64,000 nt of DNA from Cyanobium sp. FGCU6 (GCA_024958655.1 JANWUR010000011.1:1-64000); one strand, 5' to 3'. Shown: positions 36,116 through 45,775, counted from the stretch's first letter. The notes: a model not told the origin generated them from the sequence alone. Numbers and translations: made by a program.

Positions 36116-38175
36116 CCCTCACCGTTGCCATCCCCACCTACGGCCGCGACCAGGTGCTTCTCGACACGCTGGAAGCTCTGCTCGCGCTGGATCCACCGCC
36201 CTGGGAACTGCTGGTGGTCGATCAGACCCCTCGCCACGGCCTGGAGGTGGAGGCCCGGATGGAGCAGCTGGCCGCTGCAGGGCGCCTCCGCTGGCTGCGA
36301 CTGACCCGGCCCTCGATCACGGCTGCCATGAACCGGGCCCTGCAGGAGGCTCGCGGCGACAGAGTTCTCTTCCTCGACGACGACATCCTCCCCGACCCTG
36401 ATCTGCTGGCCGCCCATGGGCGGGCGGCAGATCAGGACCCCGATGCCATGGTTGCCGGCAGGGTGTTGCAGCCTTGGCATGCCGGTCGCTACGACCCTGC
36501 GGAAGCCCCGTTCCTGTTCAACGATCCGGCCCCCCGGCGGGTACGGGAGTTCATGGGCGGGAACGTCGCCATTCCTCGCCTGCGCGCGATCGAACTGGGG
36601 GGGTTCGATACCAACTTTGTGCGGGTGGCCTATCGCTTCGAGGCGGAGTTCGCCCATCGCTGGGTGAGCGCCGGCCTGCCGATCCTTTACGAACCCACGG
36701 CGCTGATTCACCACCTGCGCGCCGAGCGTGGGGGCACCCGCAGCTACGGGCTGCACCTCACCACAGCGCGCCCCGACCACACGGTTGGCAGTTACTACTT
36801 TCTGCTCCGTACGCTGCCCCTGCCGCATGCCCTGGGCCTAGCGGCATTGGGCATGGTGCGTGCCGTCGCGACCCGCCATCACCTCCGCCAACCCTGGTGG
36901 ATTCCCTTCACGTTGGTGGCGGAAGGGCGCGGGATGATCTGGGCTCTGAACCTGCACCGAAAGGGTCCGCGGTTGATCCGGCAGCGAACGCCGCGGCTGT
37001 TGATCGCCTGCAGCCATCCGGTGCAGGACCAGACACCGCTCTTCCAGCGGTTGGCCGTCGATTCCAGGGTGGCTATCGATGTGCTTTATCTCACTCTCCC
37101 TGGCCCCGAAGCCCAGGGGCTGGGTTGCGCGGAGGCCCTCGCCGGGGATGTTGCGCTGCTTGAAGGCTATCGCTGGCATCAGGCCCGCAGTACTCGGGGA
37201 CCCGGCATCACCCAGGGTCAAGGGGGGGGGTGGCTGGCCAGACCCTCGAGCGAGCTCAGTTTCGGCAGCAGTGGGGAGAAGCCTGATCTGCTGCTCCTGA
37301 CAGGCTGGCATGTCCTCGGTCTGGTACAGCTCCACCTCGCTGCACGCTGGCAGGGCATCCCGGTACTGCTGCGCATGGATTCCAACGGCCTGCAGCCCCG
37401 TCCTGCCTGGCTCAAACTGGTCTACTGGCTGTTGTTGCGCGCCGTCAGCCTCGGGCTGCCCGTCGGTCGTACCAATGCGCGCTGGTATGAAGCCAATGGT
37501 TTCGATCAGAAGCGGCTGATCCCTTCGCCCCGCTTTGGGGATAACGCGGCCTTCGTTACCGCGGCAGAGCTACTGGCACCCCATCGAGCGGAGCTGCGGC
37601 GACGCTGGAACATCCCCCAGGAGGCTTTCTGTTTTCTCTTCGCTGGCAAGCTGCAGGCCAGGAAGCGGCCCATTGACCTGCTGAACGCCCTGGGGCTGCT
37701 TCTGCGCAGCGGCCAGCAATCATTGGTGCACCTACTGGTGGTGGGCTCCGGTGATCTCGAGAGCCACTGCCGGGAGCTGGCGGCGGCGGAGAATCTCCCG
37801 GTCACCTTCGCAGGTTTTCTCAACCAGTCGGAGATGCCGGCGGCCTATCGGGCTGCGGATGTGCTGGTGCTCCCCTCTGACCATCGGCAGACCTGGGGAC
37901 AGGTGCTGAATGAGGCGATGGCCTGCGGCCTGCCGGCCATCGTGACCCGTGGGGTGGGTGGTGCAGAGGACCTGGTGCTGCCGGGGAGCACAGGGCTGGT
38001 GGTGCCGTTGGGCGATCGTCAGGCGCTCGCGGCTGCCATGGGCCGGATGGCGGCCGATCCCCAGGCGGCGGCAGCGATGGGTAGCGCGGCCCGCACCCTC
38101 GTCCTACGCGACTTCACTGTGGAGAAGGCCGCAGAGGGGATCCTCAGCGGCGTGCAGCACCTTGTTGAGCCATGA
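36112..38175 (+). CDS. Two-domain glycosyltransferase (GT2-GT4 fusion)
   Basis: The 687-aa product fuses two catalytic folds. Residues about 1-230 form a GT2 domain: LTVAIPTYGRDQVLLDTLEA, LLVVDQTPRHGLEVEAR, RVLFLDDDILPDPDLLAAHG with the DDD metal site, and GGFDTNFVRVAYRFEAEF. Residues about 300-680 form a GT4 domain: FCFLFAGKLQARKRPIDLLNAL, then MPAAYRAADVLVLPSD and LNEAMACGLPAIVTRGVGGA with the EX7E region. Such a pair could add two sugars in sequence. Start ATG 36112 overlaps the previous stop (ATGA), and the end overlaps the next gene the same way. Confidence 0.88.
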   Translation: MTLTVAIPTYGRDQVLLDTLEALLALDPPPWELLVVDQTPRHGLEVEARMEQLAAAGRLRWLRLTRPSITAAMNRALQEARGDRVLFLDDDILPDPDLLAAHGRAADQDPDAMVAGRVLQPWHAGRYDPAEAPFLFNDPAPRRVREFMGGNVAIPRLRAIELGGFDTNFVRVAYRFEAEFAHRWVSAGLPILYEPTALIHHLRAERGGTRSYGLHLTTARPDHTVGSYYFLLRTLPLPHALGLAALGMVRAVATRHHLRQPWWIPFTLVAEGRGMIWALNLHRKGPRLIRQRTPRLLIACSHPVQDQTPLFQRLAVDSRVAIDVLYLTLPGPEAQGLGCAEALAGDVALLEGYRWHQARSTRGPGITQGQGGGWLARPSSELSFGSSGEKPDLLLLTGWHVLGLVQLHLAARWQGIPVLLRMDSNGLQPRPAWLKLVYWLLLRAVSLGLPVGRTNARWYEANGFDQKRLIPSPRFGDNAAFVTAAELLAPHRAELRRRWNIPQEAFCFLFAGKLQARKRPIDLLNALGLLLRSGQQSLVHLLVVGSGDLESHCRELAAAENLPVTFAGFLNQSEMPAAYRAADVLVLPSDHRQTWGQVLNEAMACGLPAIVTRGVGGAEDLVLPGSTGLVVPLGDRQALAAAMGRMAADPQAAAAMGSAARTLVLRDFTVEKAAEGILSGVQHLVEP

Positions 38176-39341
38176 GGGTTCTGCATGTGATTCCCTCGAT
38201 CGGTCCGGTGCGGGGTGGTCCCAGCGCCGCCGCCTTGGCCATGGTCGCCGCCCTGCGCCAGGAGGGGGTGGACGCTGAGTTGCTCACCACCGATGACAAC
38301 GGCCCGGGGCGACTTGAGGATCTCCCTATCGGCCGATGGTGCGAATGGCAAGGCGTCCCCGTGCTGGCCTTCCGCCGCTGGATGCCGCCGGTGGCCTCGC
38401 TGCGGGAATTCGCCTTCACTCCGTCTCTGCAGTACTGGCTGGGCGCTCATCTCCACGACTACGACCTGATTCACGTCCACGCGCTCTTCTCCTATCCGTC
38501 CACGGCGGCCATGGCCCTGGCCCGCAGGGGTGGGGTTCCCTATCTGCTGCGCTCCATCGGCCAACTCGATCGCTGGAGCCTGGCGCAGAGCGCCCGCCGG
38601 AAGCGCTGGATGCTCCGGCTGATCGAGCGCCGGAATCTGGAGGGGGCCGCCGCGATCCACGTAACCTCTGAACAGGAATGTCTTGAGGTTGAAGCCCTCG
38701 GCCTGCGCGTTCCCAGGCTGGTTCTTCCTCTCGGGGTTGCCATGCCGCAGGGCTTGCCCATCGCTGCGGAACGGGGGGATGGGGAACCGGTGCGATTTCT
38801 GTTCCTCTCGCGCTTGCATGCCAAGAAGCGCTTGGAGGTTCTCCTGGAAGCCTTGGCCATGGTAAGGCGCCGCCGGCCTGAGGTGGCCTGGCAGCTGAGG
38901 ATCGCCGGCAGCGGCGATCCCGACTACACCCGCCGCTGCCAGGAGCAGGCCCGGGTTCTGGGCGTGGGGGATCGTTGCCGCTGGCTGGGATTCCTGGAGG
39001 GGAAAGCCAAATGGGAGGAGCTCCGCCTGGCCGATTGGTTCGTCCTCCCCTCTGCATCTGAGAACTTTGGGATTGCCGTCGTGGAGGCTCTTGCCTCCGG
39101 TACGCCGGTCCTCATCTCCCCTGAGGTTGCTGTTGCTCCGGACGTGGCCGCAGCCGGGGCAGGCCGGATCTGCCCGGGGTTGCCTGCTCCTCTGGCCGAC
39201 GCCTTGGAGATGTCCCTGCACCACCCGACACTGCAGCAGAGGAAAGCTGCCCGTAATCTGGCTGGCGAGAAGTTCTCCTGGAGCAGCCTCGCCCACCGTC
39301 TCGCAGAGGCTTATGCCTCGCTCCCTGTCCTCCCACCCTGA
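38172..39341 (+). CDS. GT4-family glycosyltransferase
   Basis: A 389-aa GT-B transferase: RVLHVIPSIGPVRGGPSAAAL at the N-terminus, HVHALFSYPSTAAMALARRGGVPY, RFLFLSRLHAKKRLEVLLEAL at the donor-domain start, and ADWFVLPSASENFGIAVVEALASGTPVLIS with the ENFGIAVVE catalytic EX7E. Typical of capsule and O-antigen mannosyl- or glucosyltransferases; donor unknown. It begins in an ATGA overlap. A 7-base gap precedes the polymerase-like membrane protein. Confidence 0.92.
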   Translation: MRVLHVIPSIGPVRGGPSAAALAMVAALRQEGVDAELLTTDDNGPGRLEDLPIGRWCEWQGVPVLAFRRWMPPVASLREFAFTPSLQYWLGAHLHDYDLIHVHALFSYPSTAAMALARRGGVPYLLRSIGQLDRWSLAQSARRKRWMLRLIERRNLEGAAAIHVTSEQECLEVEALGLRVPRLVLPLGVAMPQGLPIAAERGDGEPVRFLFLSRLHAKKRLEVLLEALAMVRRRRPEVAWQLRIAGSGDPDYTRRCQEQARVLGVGDRCRWLGFLEGKAKWEELRLADWFVLPSASENFGIAVVEALASGTPVLISPEVAVAPDVAAAGAGRICPGLPAPLADALEMSLHHPTLQQRKAARNLAGEKFSWSSLAHRLAEAYASLPVLPP

Positions 39342-39348
39342 AGCCCCG

Positions 39349-40794
39349 ATGTTGCTGCTGGCCATGGTGGCGCTGTTCGCCATCCTCGTCTTCACCCTCC
39401 TGGATGGCGACTGGAGGACGGGCCTGGTTGTGACGCTGATGATTGGCTTCCTCCAGGACCCCCTTCGCAAGCTCATCCCCAATCAACCCAGTCAGTTGGC
39501 CGGGCTTGTTCTGATCGGCTTCCTGCTCTGCACGGTGGTTCTGCTGGACCGCAAGGGAAAGTTCGATCTGAGGACCATGTTCTGGACGGTGGCTCAGATG
39601 GATGACTGGGTGATCATCTATTTCGCCTTGATAGCCCTTCAGGCAGTCAATTCCTTCACTCGATTTAGTGATCCTGTCCTGACTGCAATTGGTGTGGCAT
39701 TCTACGTCGCCCCGGCATTGGGCCTATGGATGGGCTTTCAGGTGGGCCTGAATGTATCGCTGCTCAGGCGACTTCTGAATGTGTATCTCATTGGCTCGTC
39801 TGTCTTCGCGATCTCGGTATTCCTCAGTTATCGAGGCTTTGATCACCCGTTATTGAAGGAGGTGGGTCAAGGTATTTTGATCACTTTCCGCTATGGCTTT
39901 TCGGCGCAGGGTGCTTCAGGTCTGTGGCGCACCAGTGAGATCGCCTCCTGGCACCTGGCGGCAGCTTCTGCGATCGCCGCCACGGTGGCTGCTGCCTCGC
40001 GCAGACCTGGCAATCAGATAGCTCTGCTTCTGCTCAGTGTGGGGTTTGCTTTCCTTACCATTGTCACAGGACGTCGCAAGGCCTTGGTGCTTGTGTTGAT
40101 TTTCGCGGTGGTTTTCCTGCTGCTGCTCTTCCGCCGTGCTGATCCAGTCGTCAGGGACCGCCTCGTCTCCAACCTGCTGGGAGCCTCGGGACTCGCCTAC
40201 TTGATGTTTACCCTCATCCTGGTTGGTGCTCTTGGGCGTAATTTTGGTGAGTACATCGCCCGTACGCTTTCCACTCGGGAAGAGCTCTTGGAACGTTTTC
40301 AGACCCAAGGGTTGGGTGCCATCTTCAGAGCGATCGAAATTTCCCAGATCTTTGGCTTTGGAGTTGGCGCCGGTGCTCAGACCGGCAACCTCCAGGTGAC
40401 GGCTGACCGGAGCATTACCAGCCTCGGCTATGTCTCCGAGGGTGGAGGAGGTCGCTTGATCCTGGAGTTGGGGGTTGTCGGTCTGATTATTCTGTTGGTC
40501 CTTGCGTACCTCTTGGCCTTGGTCTTATATAGAAACTTCAGGTTGCTTCGCTTTCTGCCTTCCCAGACAGCCATCCTCCTGCTTGGACTTGCCTCGTTCG
40601 CGATCGCCAATATCCCCCTTTTCATTTCTGCTGCCCAGTTGTATGGCGATCCCTTCGTGTTGATCATGATGAGTGTTTGTTTGGGCTCCTTTCTTGCTGT
40701 CCCGGCCCTTGCGGCCGACCATCAGCAACAGCGCATCAATCCCCACGGACAACCAACATTGAAGCCGAGCAGACCTCCATTGGCCCAGCCGTGA
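39349..40794 (+). CDS. O-antigen ligase/polymerase-like (Wzy/WaaL) membrane protein
   Basis: A 481-aa polytopic membrane protein with about ten to twelve hydrophobic segments, among them LLLAMVALFAILVFTLL, LAGLVLIGFLLCTVVLL and LGVVGLIILLVLAYLLALVLY. There is a large loop around residues 290-370 (FGEYIARTLSTREELLERF), as in Wzy and WaaL proteins, and a short RRKALVLVLIFAVVFLLLL helix. These proteins join lipid-linked repeats or ligate them at the periplasmic face. I start at ATG 39349, just past the previous stop; ATG 39313 is possible. The end overlaps the next gene (GTGA). Confidence 0.78.
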   Translation: MLLLAMVALFAILVFTLLDGDWRTGLVVTLMIGFLQDPLRKLIPNQPSQLAGLVLIGFLLCTVVLLDRKGKFDLRTMFWTVAQMDDWVIIYFALIALQAVNSFTRFSDPVLTAIGVAFYVAPALGLWMGFQVGLNVSLLRRLLNVYLIGSSVFAISVFLSYRGFDHPLLKEVGQGILITFRYGFSAQGASGLWRTSEIASWHLAAASAIAATVAAASRRPGNQIALLLLSVGFAFLTIVTGRRKALVLVLIFAVVFLLLLFRRADPVVRDRLVSNLLGASGLAYLMFTLILVGALGRNFGEYIARTLSTREELLERFQTQGLGAIFRAIEISQIFGFGVGAGAQTGNLQVTADRSITSLGYVSEGGGGRLILELGVVGLIILLVLAYLLALVLYRNFRLLRFLPSQTAILLLGLASFAIANIPLFISAAQLYGDPFVLIMMSVCLGSFLAVPALAADHQQQRINPHGQPTLKPSRPPLAQP

Positions 40795-41675
40795 GATCGA
40801 ACAGTGAATCATTAGGATTGGCGCAACTCGGTGCCCTGATCCTCACCCACAACGAGGAGGCCAACATCGCCCGCACCCTGGCCGCCCTGCAATGGATGGG
40901 CCGCATCCTTGTGGTGGACAGCGGCAGCACGGATGGCACCTTGTCGGCCTTGGCTGTCCATCCCGCCGTGGAGGTGATCCACCGGCCCTTCGACAGTTTT
41001 GCGGGTCAGTGCAATTTCGGGCTCTCGCAGCTCGGAACCTCCTGGGCGCTGAGCCTCGACGCTGACTACGTGATGCCCCATCACCTGGCCACAGAGATCC
41101 GTGCCTTGTTCGAAGGCGGTGCCCAGCCCGAGCTGGCCGGCTACGCGATCACATTCCGTTACTGCATTGCCGGTCATCCCCTCCGGGGTGCCCTGCTCCC
41201 CCCCCGAACCTGCCTGTATCGCACCGCCTCGGCCCGCTACCGCGACGACGGCCATGGGCACCGGGTCATCATCGATGGACCGGTGGGGCGGTTGCGGCAC
41301 CCCCTCCTCCACGATGACCGCAAGCCACTCGTGCGCTGGCTCGCCTCCCAGCAGCGCTACATGGTTCAGGAGGCTGACAAGCTGCTGGCCACCTCCCCAC
41401 GCAGGCTCACCGCTGCCGACCGCCTGCGCCGGCACACACCCCTGGCTCCCCTGGCCGTGCTGCTGATCTGCCTGGTGGGGCGCGGCGGGGTGCTGGATGG
41501 CTGGTATGGCTGGGCCTATGCCCTTCAGCGTTGCTATGCGGAACTGCTCCTGCTCCTGTTCCTGATCGAGCGCAGGCTGCCCGGAACCCGTGCAAACCAT
41601 GCTGATAATGGGCCTGCTCGTCGGGAAACCCTCGGGCTGGATGCACGAGTCCGGGGTGATTGCACCCCGTCCTGA
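40791..41675 (+). CDS. GT2-family glycosyltransferase (WaaE/KdtX-like)
   Basis: A 294-aa GT-A transferase of the lipopolysaccharide core beta-1,4-glucosyltransferase type: LGALILTHNEEANIARTLAAL, GRILVVDSGSTDGTLSAL, FAGQCNFGLSQLGTSWALSLDADYVM with the DAD metal site, and LYRTASARYRDDGHGHRV. C-terminal residues include one or two membrane-prone segments (PLAVLLICLVGRGGVL). The start is GTG 40791, overlapping the polymerase-like gene (GTGA). Confidence 0.87.
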   Translation: MRSNSESLGLAQLGALILTHNEEANIARTLAALQWMGRILVVDSGSTDGTLSALAVHPAVEVIHRPFDSFAGQCNFGLSQLGTSWALSLDADYVMPHHLATEIRALFEGGAQPELAGYAITFRYCIAGHPLRGALLPPRTCLYRTASARYRDDGHGHRVIIDGPVGRLRHPLLHDDRKPLVRWLASQQRYMVQEADKLLATSPRRLTAADRLRRHTPLAPLAVLLICLVGRGGVLDGWYGWAYALQRCYAELLLLLFLIERRLPGTRANHADNGPARRETLGLDARVRGDCTPS

Positions 41676-41702
41676 TCCACTGTTCCGCCCCGTTCCTGGT
41701 TG

Positions 41703-42737
41703 ATGCCCTCGATTCTGATCACCGGAGGCGCCGGCTTCATCGGTGTCAATGCCGCCCATCATTTTGCCGAACGCGGCTGGGATGTGGCGATCCTCGACAA
41801 CCTCTCCCGTCGCGGTACCGACAGCAATCTGGCCTGGATCCAGGAACGTTGCCCCGCCGTGCGCTTCCACCGCGTCGACATCCGCGATGACCAGGCCCTG
41901 GCCGCGGTGGTGCGGGATGAGCGACCCGACATGCTTCTGCACCTGGCGGCCCAGGTGGCGGTCACCACCTCCTACACCGATCCCCGTGAGGACTTCGGCA
42001 TCAACGCCCTCGGCAGCTTCAATGTGATGGAGGCGGTACGCCTCGAGGCGCCCGAGACCTTCGTCCTCTATGCCTCCACCAACAAGGTGTATGGCGGCAT
42101 GGAAGAGGTGCCCGTGGAGCGTGGTGACCACGGCTACCGCTTCAGTGCGCTGCCTTTGGGTGTTCCCGAAAGCCAGCCGCTCGATTTCCACTCCCCCTAC
42201 GGCTGCTCCAAGGGCGTGGCCGACCAGTACACGATCGATTACGCCCGGATCTACGACCTGCACACCTGCAGCTTCCGCCAGTCGTGCATCTACGGCATCC
42301 GCCAGTTCGGCATCGAGGACCAGGGCTGGGTGGCCTGGTTCAGCATCGCCGCCCTGCTGGGCAAGCCGATCACCCTCTACGGCGATGGCTGGCAGACCCG
42401 TGATGTGCTGAACGTCGCGGATCTGGCCCGTGCTTACGAGGCCGCCTGGGAGCACCGTGCCAGCATCAGCGGCCAGGCCTTCAACATCGGCGGCGGCCCC
42501 GCCAACACACTCTGTCTCCGGGATCTGCTGGGCTTTCTGGAGGAGGAGCTGGCGATCACGATCGAACCGCGCTTCGGGGCCTCCCGCCCCGGCGATCAGC
42601 CGGTGTTCGTCTGCGACATCCGCAGGGCGCAGGAGCGGTTGGGCTGGAGTCCGGAGATCGGGGTGGAGCGCGGTGTCCGTGATTTGATCGGCTGGGTGCG
42701 GGAGAACCGCCACCTGTTCGACTTCCTCTCGGCATGA
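41703..42737 (+). CDS. CDP-paratose 2-epimerase-like SDR protein
   Basis: A 344-aa extended short-chain dehydrogenase/reductase. N-terminal SILITGGAGFIGVNAAHHFAERG is the NAD(P) loop; LHLAAQVAVTTSYTDPREDFGINALGS, YASTNKVYGGMEEVP, FHSPYGCSKGVADQY with the YxxxK pair, and SFRQSCIYGIRQFG follow. The NKVYGG segment and spacing resemble CDP-paratose/tyvelose 2-epimerase (RfbE). It probably makes an activated sugar for this locus, possibly not CDP-tyvelose itself. Start ATG 41703; a TTG at 41700 is possible. It ends in an ATGA overlap with the next gene. Confidence 0.83.
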   Translation: MPSILITGGAGFIGVNAAHHFAERGWDVAILDNLSRRGTDSNLAWIQERCPAVRFHRVDIRDDQALAAVVRDERPDMLLHLAAQVAVTTSYTDPREDFGINALGSFNVMEAVRLEAPETFVLYASTNKVYGGMEEVPVERGDHGYRFSALPLGVPESQPLDFHSPYGCSKGVADQYTIDYARIYDLHTCSFRQSCIYGIRQFGIEDQGWVAWFSIAALLGKPITLYGDGWQTRDVLNVADLARAYEAAWEHRASISGQAFNIGGGPANTLCLRDLLGFLEEELAITIEPRFGASRPGDQPVFVCDIRRAQERLGWSPEIGVERGVRDLIGWVRENRHLFDFLSA

Positions 42738-43948
42738 ACCGCCCCCGGGCCCTGATCAGCACGATCGAGCCGATCGATGGCGGGGTCCCGACGATGACCC
42801 GCTGCCTGGCCGGAATGCTTGAGGATCTCGGCATCGAGCCGGTCTTCGCCTGGTACGAGCCCTGGAGCCGCCGGCCCGACCTCTCGGTGCCCCTCCACTC
42901 GCTGTTGCAGGGGCGCCGCCCCGGTGAGAGAAACTGCGCCGCCTACGGCGACCATGAAGGACATGGGCTGGGTGCCTGGCTCCCTGAGCTGGAGTTCACC
43001 CACTACCTGCCCCGCCGGAGCTGGCGCGAGCTGGTCGCGTCCTGCCGCTGGCACCTGGCGGTCACCGGCAACCCGCTCTGCGCCGTGCCCTATGCCCGCC
43101 TGGGTCTGCCGTTCATGGCCTGGGTGGCCACGCCCTGGGAGGCGGATCGCAGCGAGCGGGTCAGCCGCTTTTCCCGCCCCCGTCGCCTGCTGGATCGTGG
43201 GCTCAACGCTCCGGTGCTGCGCCGCCTTGAGCGCAGTGTGCTGCGAGCTCCCGGAGCCCGGATCCTGGCCCTCAGTGCTTACACCGCGGCCGAACTGGAG
43301 GCGATCGCCGGCCGGCCGATGGAGGGGGTGCTGCTGATGCCGGTCGACACTCAGCGCTACCGTCCCGATCCCTCAAGGCGGCGTCCCTGGCGCCTGGGTT
43401 TCTGCGGCCGCTGGCTGGATCCCCGCAAGGACATCGATCTGCTGCTGCGGGCCACTGCTCTCCTGGCGAGGCGGGGCCATCCGGTGGAACTGGTGCTGGC
43501 CGGAGAGAACGACCCCGAACCGCTGCGGGCGCGCTGGAGCGAACTCGGTCTCGCTGGACGGGTGCAGACCCATCCGCACCTTGGGCCTGATGCCCTCGCC
43601 GCGGTGCTCCAGGGTCTGGATCTGTTCGTGATCCCTTCCCATCAGGAAGGCCTCTGCATTGCGGCCCTCGAAGCGATGGCCTGCGGGGTGCCGGTGGTGA
43701 GCACGCGCTGCGGTGGCCCCCAGACCTACGTGCTTCCCGATCGCACCGGCCTTCTGGTGGGGCGTGATGCCGAGGATCTGGCGGCCGCTGTCGCCGCCAT
43801 TGCCGCCGACCGCGGCCGCCGGGACCGTCTGGGGGCCGGTGCCCTCGCCTGGGTGCTCGAGAACGCCACCCCCGACGCAGCCAGGCGGCTTGTGCACCGT
43901 CATCTCCAGGCCCTGGCCCCGCTTCCGGATTCCCTGGCGGTGGCCTGA
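42734..43948 (+). CDS. GT4-family glycosyltransferase
   Basis: A 404-aa GT-B transferase: RALISTIEPIDGGVPTMTRCLAGML, then in the donor domain LGFCGRWLDPRKDIDLLLRATAL, LFVIPSHQEGLCIAALEAMACGVPVVSTRCGG (EGLCIAALE), and NRTGLLVG-like PDRTGLLVGRD. Mid-protein HYLPRRSWRELVASCRWH is variable. It starts in an ATGA overlap with the epimerase and is followed directly (0-base gap) by asnB. Confidence 0.92.
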   Translation: MNRPRALISTIEPIDGGVPTMTRCLAGMLEDLGIEPVFAWYEPWSRRPDLSVPLHSLLQGRRPGERNCAAYGDHEGHGLGAWLPELEFTHYLPRRSWRELVASCRWHLAVTGNPLCAVPYARLGLPFMAWVATPWEADRSERVSRFSRPRRLLDRGLNAPVLRRLERSVLRAPGARILALSAYTAAELEAIAGRPMEGVLLMPVDTQRYRPDPSRRRPWRLGFCGRWLDPRKDIDLLLRATALLARRGHPVELVLAGENDPEPLRARWSELGLAGRVQTHPHLGPDALAAVLQGLDLFVIPSHQEGLCIAALEAMACGVPVVSTRCGGPQTYVLPDRTGLLVGRDAEDLAAAVAAIAADRGRRDRLGAGALAWVLENATPDAARRLVHRHLQALAPLPDSLAVA

Positions 43949-45775
43949 ATGTGCGGCATCGCCGGCCTGCTTGGCCGCTCTCCCGGAACCTTCGCCGACA
44001 GGGTCGGCCCCGCCCTCGCCCACAGGGGTCCGGATGATGCCGGCACCTGGCAGGACGACCGCTGCTGCCTGGTGCACCGCCGTCTGGCGATCCTTGATCT
44101 CTCGCCCGCCGGCCATCAGCCGATGCGTTCGGCCTGCGGCCGCTGGCTGCTGGTCTTCAATGGCGAGATCTACAACCATCACCAATTACGGCGGGAGCTG
44201 CTCGAGGAGGGCGTCAGCTTCCAGGGCACGGGTGACACAGAGGTGTTGCTGGCCTGGCTGATCGCGCGGGGCGAAGCCGGCCTGGCGCACCTGCGCGGGA
44301 TGGCGGCCTTCTGCCTCTACGACCGCCAGGAGGGCACCGCCCTGCTGGCGCGCGATCCCCACGGCATCAAGCCCCTGTATCTCTGGCAGGGGGCCCGGGG
44401 CGAGCTGGCGTTCGCTTCGGAGTTGCGGGCCCTGCTGGCCAGCGGTCTGCCGGCAGCCCGCCTCGACGTCCAGGCGCTCGGCGGCTTCCTGGCCACCGGT
44501 TCGGTGGCCGAGCCGGCCACCTTGGTGGAGGGGATCTGGCGGCTGCCGGCCGGCCACTGGGCCCGCTGGGGCCAGGGCCGGCTGCAGGTCGAACCCTGGC
44601 GACCGCTGCCTGAGTCCCTGGCCCGCGCGGGAGAGGAGGCCAGCGCTGAAGGGATGGGCCAGCGGGAGGCCGTGGATCTCACCCGGGTCGCCCTCGAGGA
44701 TTCGGTGGCGGCCCACATGGTGAGCGATGTTCCGGTTGGGCTGTTCCTCAGCGGCGGGCTCGATTCGGCCGCCCTGCTGGCGCTGGCCCCCCCCGGGCTG
44801 CGCACCTTCACCATCGGCTTCCCGGAGCCCGGTGCCGCCGGATTCGATGAGTCGGAGCCGGCGGCGAGGATTGCGGCTTCCTTCGGGGCGGAGCACACGG
44901 TGCTGCCTCTGGCGGCGGAGCAGGCCCGGGCCTGGTTGCCCGCGTTCCTCGCCAGCCAGGACCAGCCCTCCAACGACGGCTTCAACACCTGGTGCGTGTC
45001 GCGGCTGGCGGCGGAGCGGGGCCTGAAAGTGGCTCTCTCGGGGCTGGGCGGTGATGAACTGTTTGGCGGCTACACCAGCTTTCGTGCGGTGCCTCGGCTG
45101 TGGCGCTGGCGTGGGCGGATCGGCCCGCTGGGTCCGGCGGCCGCCTACCTGATGCGCCACACCCCGGCGGGCCGGCGGCCGAAGCTCCAGCGTCTGGGCG
45201 CCCTGCTGGAGGGCAGCCCCTCCCTCGCCCGTGCCTACCGCTGCCAGCGCGGCTTCTTCGCCCCCCGTGAGGTGAGCGCGCTGCTGCGGTGCTGGGGCCT
45301 CAGCGATCGAGCCTGGCAGCCGCACGGGGAGGAACGACGGGAGCCGCCCGGGGGACTCGGCGATCGGGGGGCGGTGGCCTGGCTGGAAGGCACCCGTTAT
45401 CTGCGCAATCAGCTGCTCCCCGACAGCGATGTGATGGCGATGGCGGCGGGGCTGGAGCTGAGGCTGCCGCTGGTGGACGCCACCCTGGAGAGCCGCCTGG
45501 CGGGGATTCCGGTGGATCTGCGGCTTCAGAGCGGCAAGCAACTGCTGCGCCGGGCGGTGCCCGAACTGCCCGATTGGTTCACCGATCGCCCGAAGCAGGG
45601 CTTCCGCTTCCCGTTCCAGCTGTGGCTCGACGATCCCCGCGCGGGCCTGCTGGGCCAGCTGCCCCCAGTGCCCGTCGGACTCGATCTCGGGCCGTGGTAC
45701 CGGCGCTGGAACCTGATGGTGCTCCAGCACTGGCTGCGCCAGTGGCTGGGCATCGAGTTGGCGGGTTCTTCCTGA
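43949..45775 (+). CDS. asnB: Glutamine-hydrolysing asparagine synthetase
   Basis: AsnB transfers the amide of glutamine to aspartate or, in polysaccharide loci, to a sugar carboxyl. The 608-aa protein keeps the N-terminal nucleophile Cys2 in MCGIAGLL, HRGPDDAGTW, NGEIYNHHQLRRELLEEG and the LARDPHGIKPLYL stretch. The synthetase half has FLSGGLDSAALLAL near residue 270 and LGGDELFGGYTSFR near residue 370. Full-length and complete, unlike the homolog at 26 kb. It follows a GT4 gene without a gap, so it belongs to the polysaccharide operon; amino-sugar or asparagine supply are both possible roles. Confidence 0.93.
   Translation: MCGIAGLLGRSPGTFADRVGPALAHRGPDDAGTWQDDRCCLVHRRLAILDLSPAGHQPMRSACGRWLLVFNGEIYNHHQLRRELLEEGVSFQGTGDTEVLLAWLIARGEAGLAHLRGMAAFCLYDRQEGTALLARDPHGIKPLYLWQGARGELAFASELRALLASGLPAARLDVQALGGFLATGSVAEPATLVEGIWRLPAGHWARWGQGRLQVEPWRPLPESLARAGEEASAEGMGQREAVDLTRVALEDSVAAHMVSDVPVGLFLSGGLDSAALLALAPPGLRTFTIGFPEPGAAGFDESEPAARIAASFGAEHTVLPLAAEQARAWLPAFLASQDQPSNDGFNTWCVSRLAAERGLKVALSGLGGDELFGGYTSFRAVPRLWRWRGRIGPLGPAAAYLMRHTPAGRRPKLQRLGALLEGSPSLARAYRCQRGFFAPREVSALLRCWGLSDRAWQPHGEERREPPGGLGDRGAVAWLEGTRYLRNQLLPDSDVMAMAAGLELRLPLVDATLESRLAGIPVDLRLQSGKQLLRRAVPELPDWFTDRPKQGFRFPFQLWLDDPRAGLLGQLPPVPVGLDLGPWYRRWNLMVLQHWLRQWLGIELAGSS

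Noticed and set aside
40812-42713. 633-codon minus-strand frame opposite the GT2 and epimerase genes
   Set aside because: The plus-strand genes carry clear family motifs; the long antisense frame is an effect of high GC and biased codon use.
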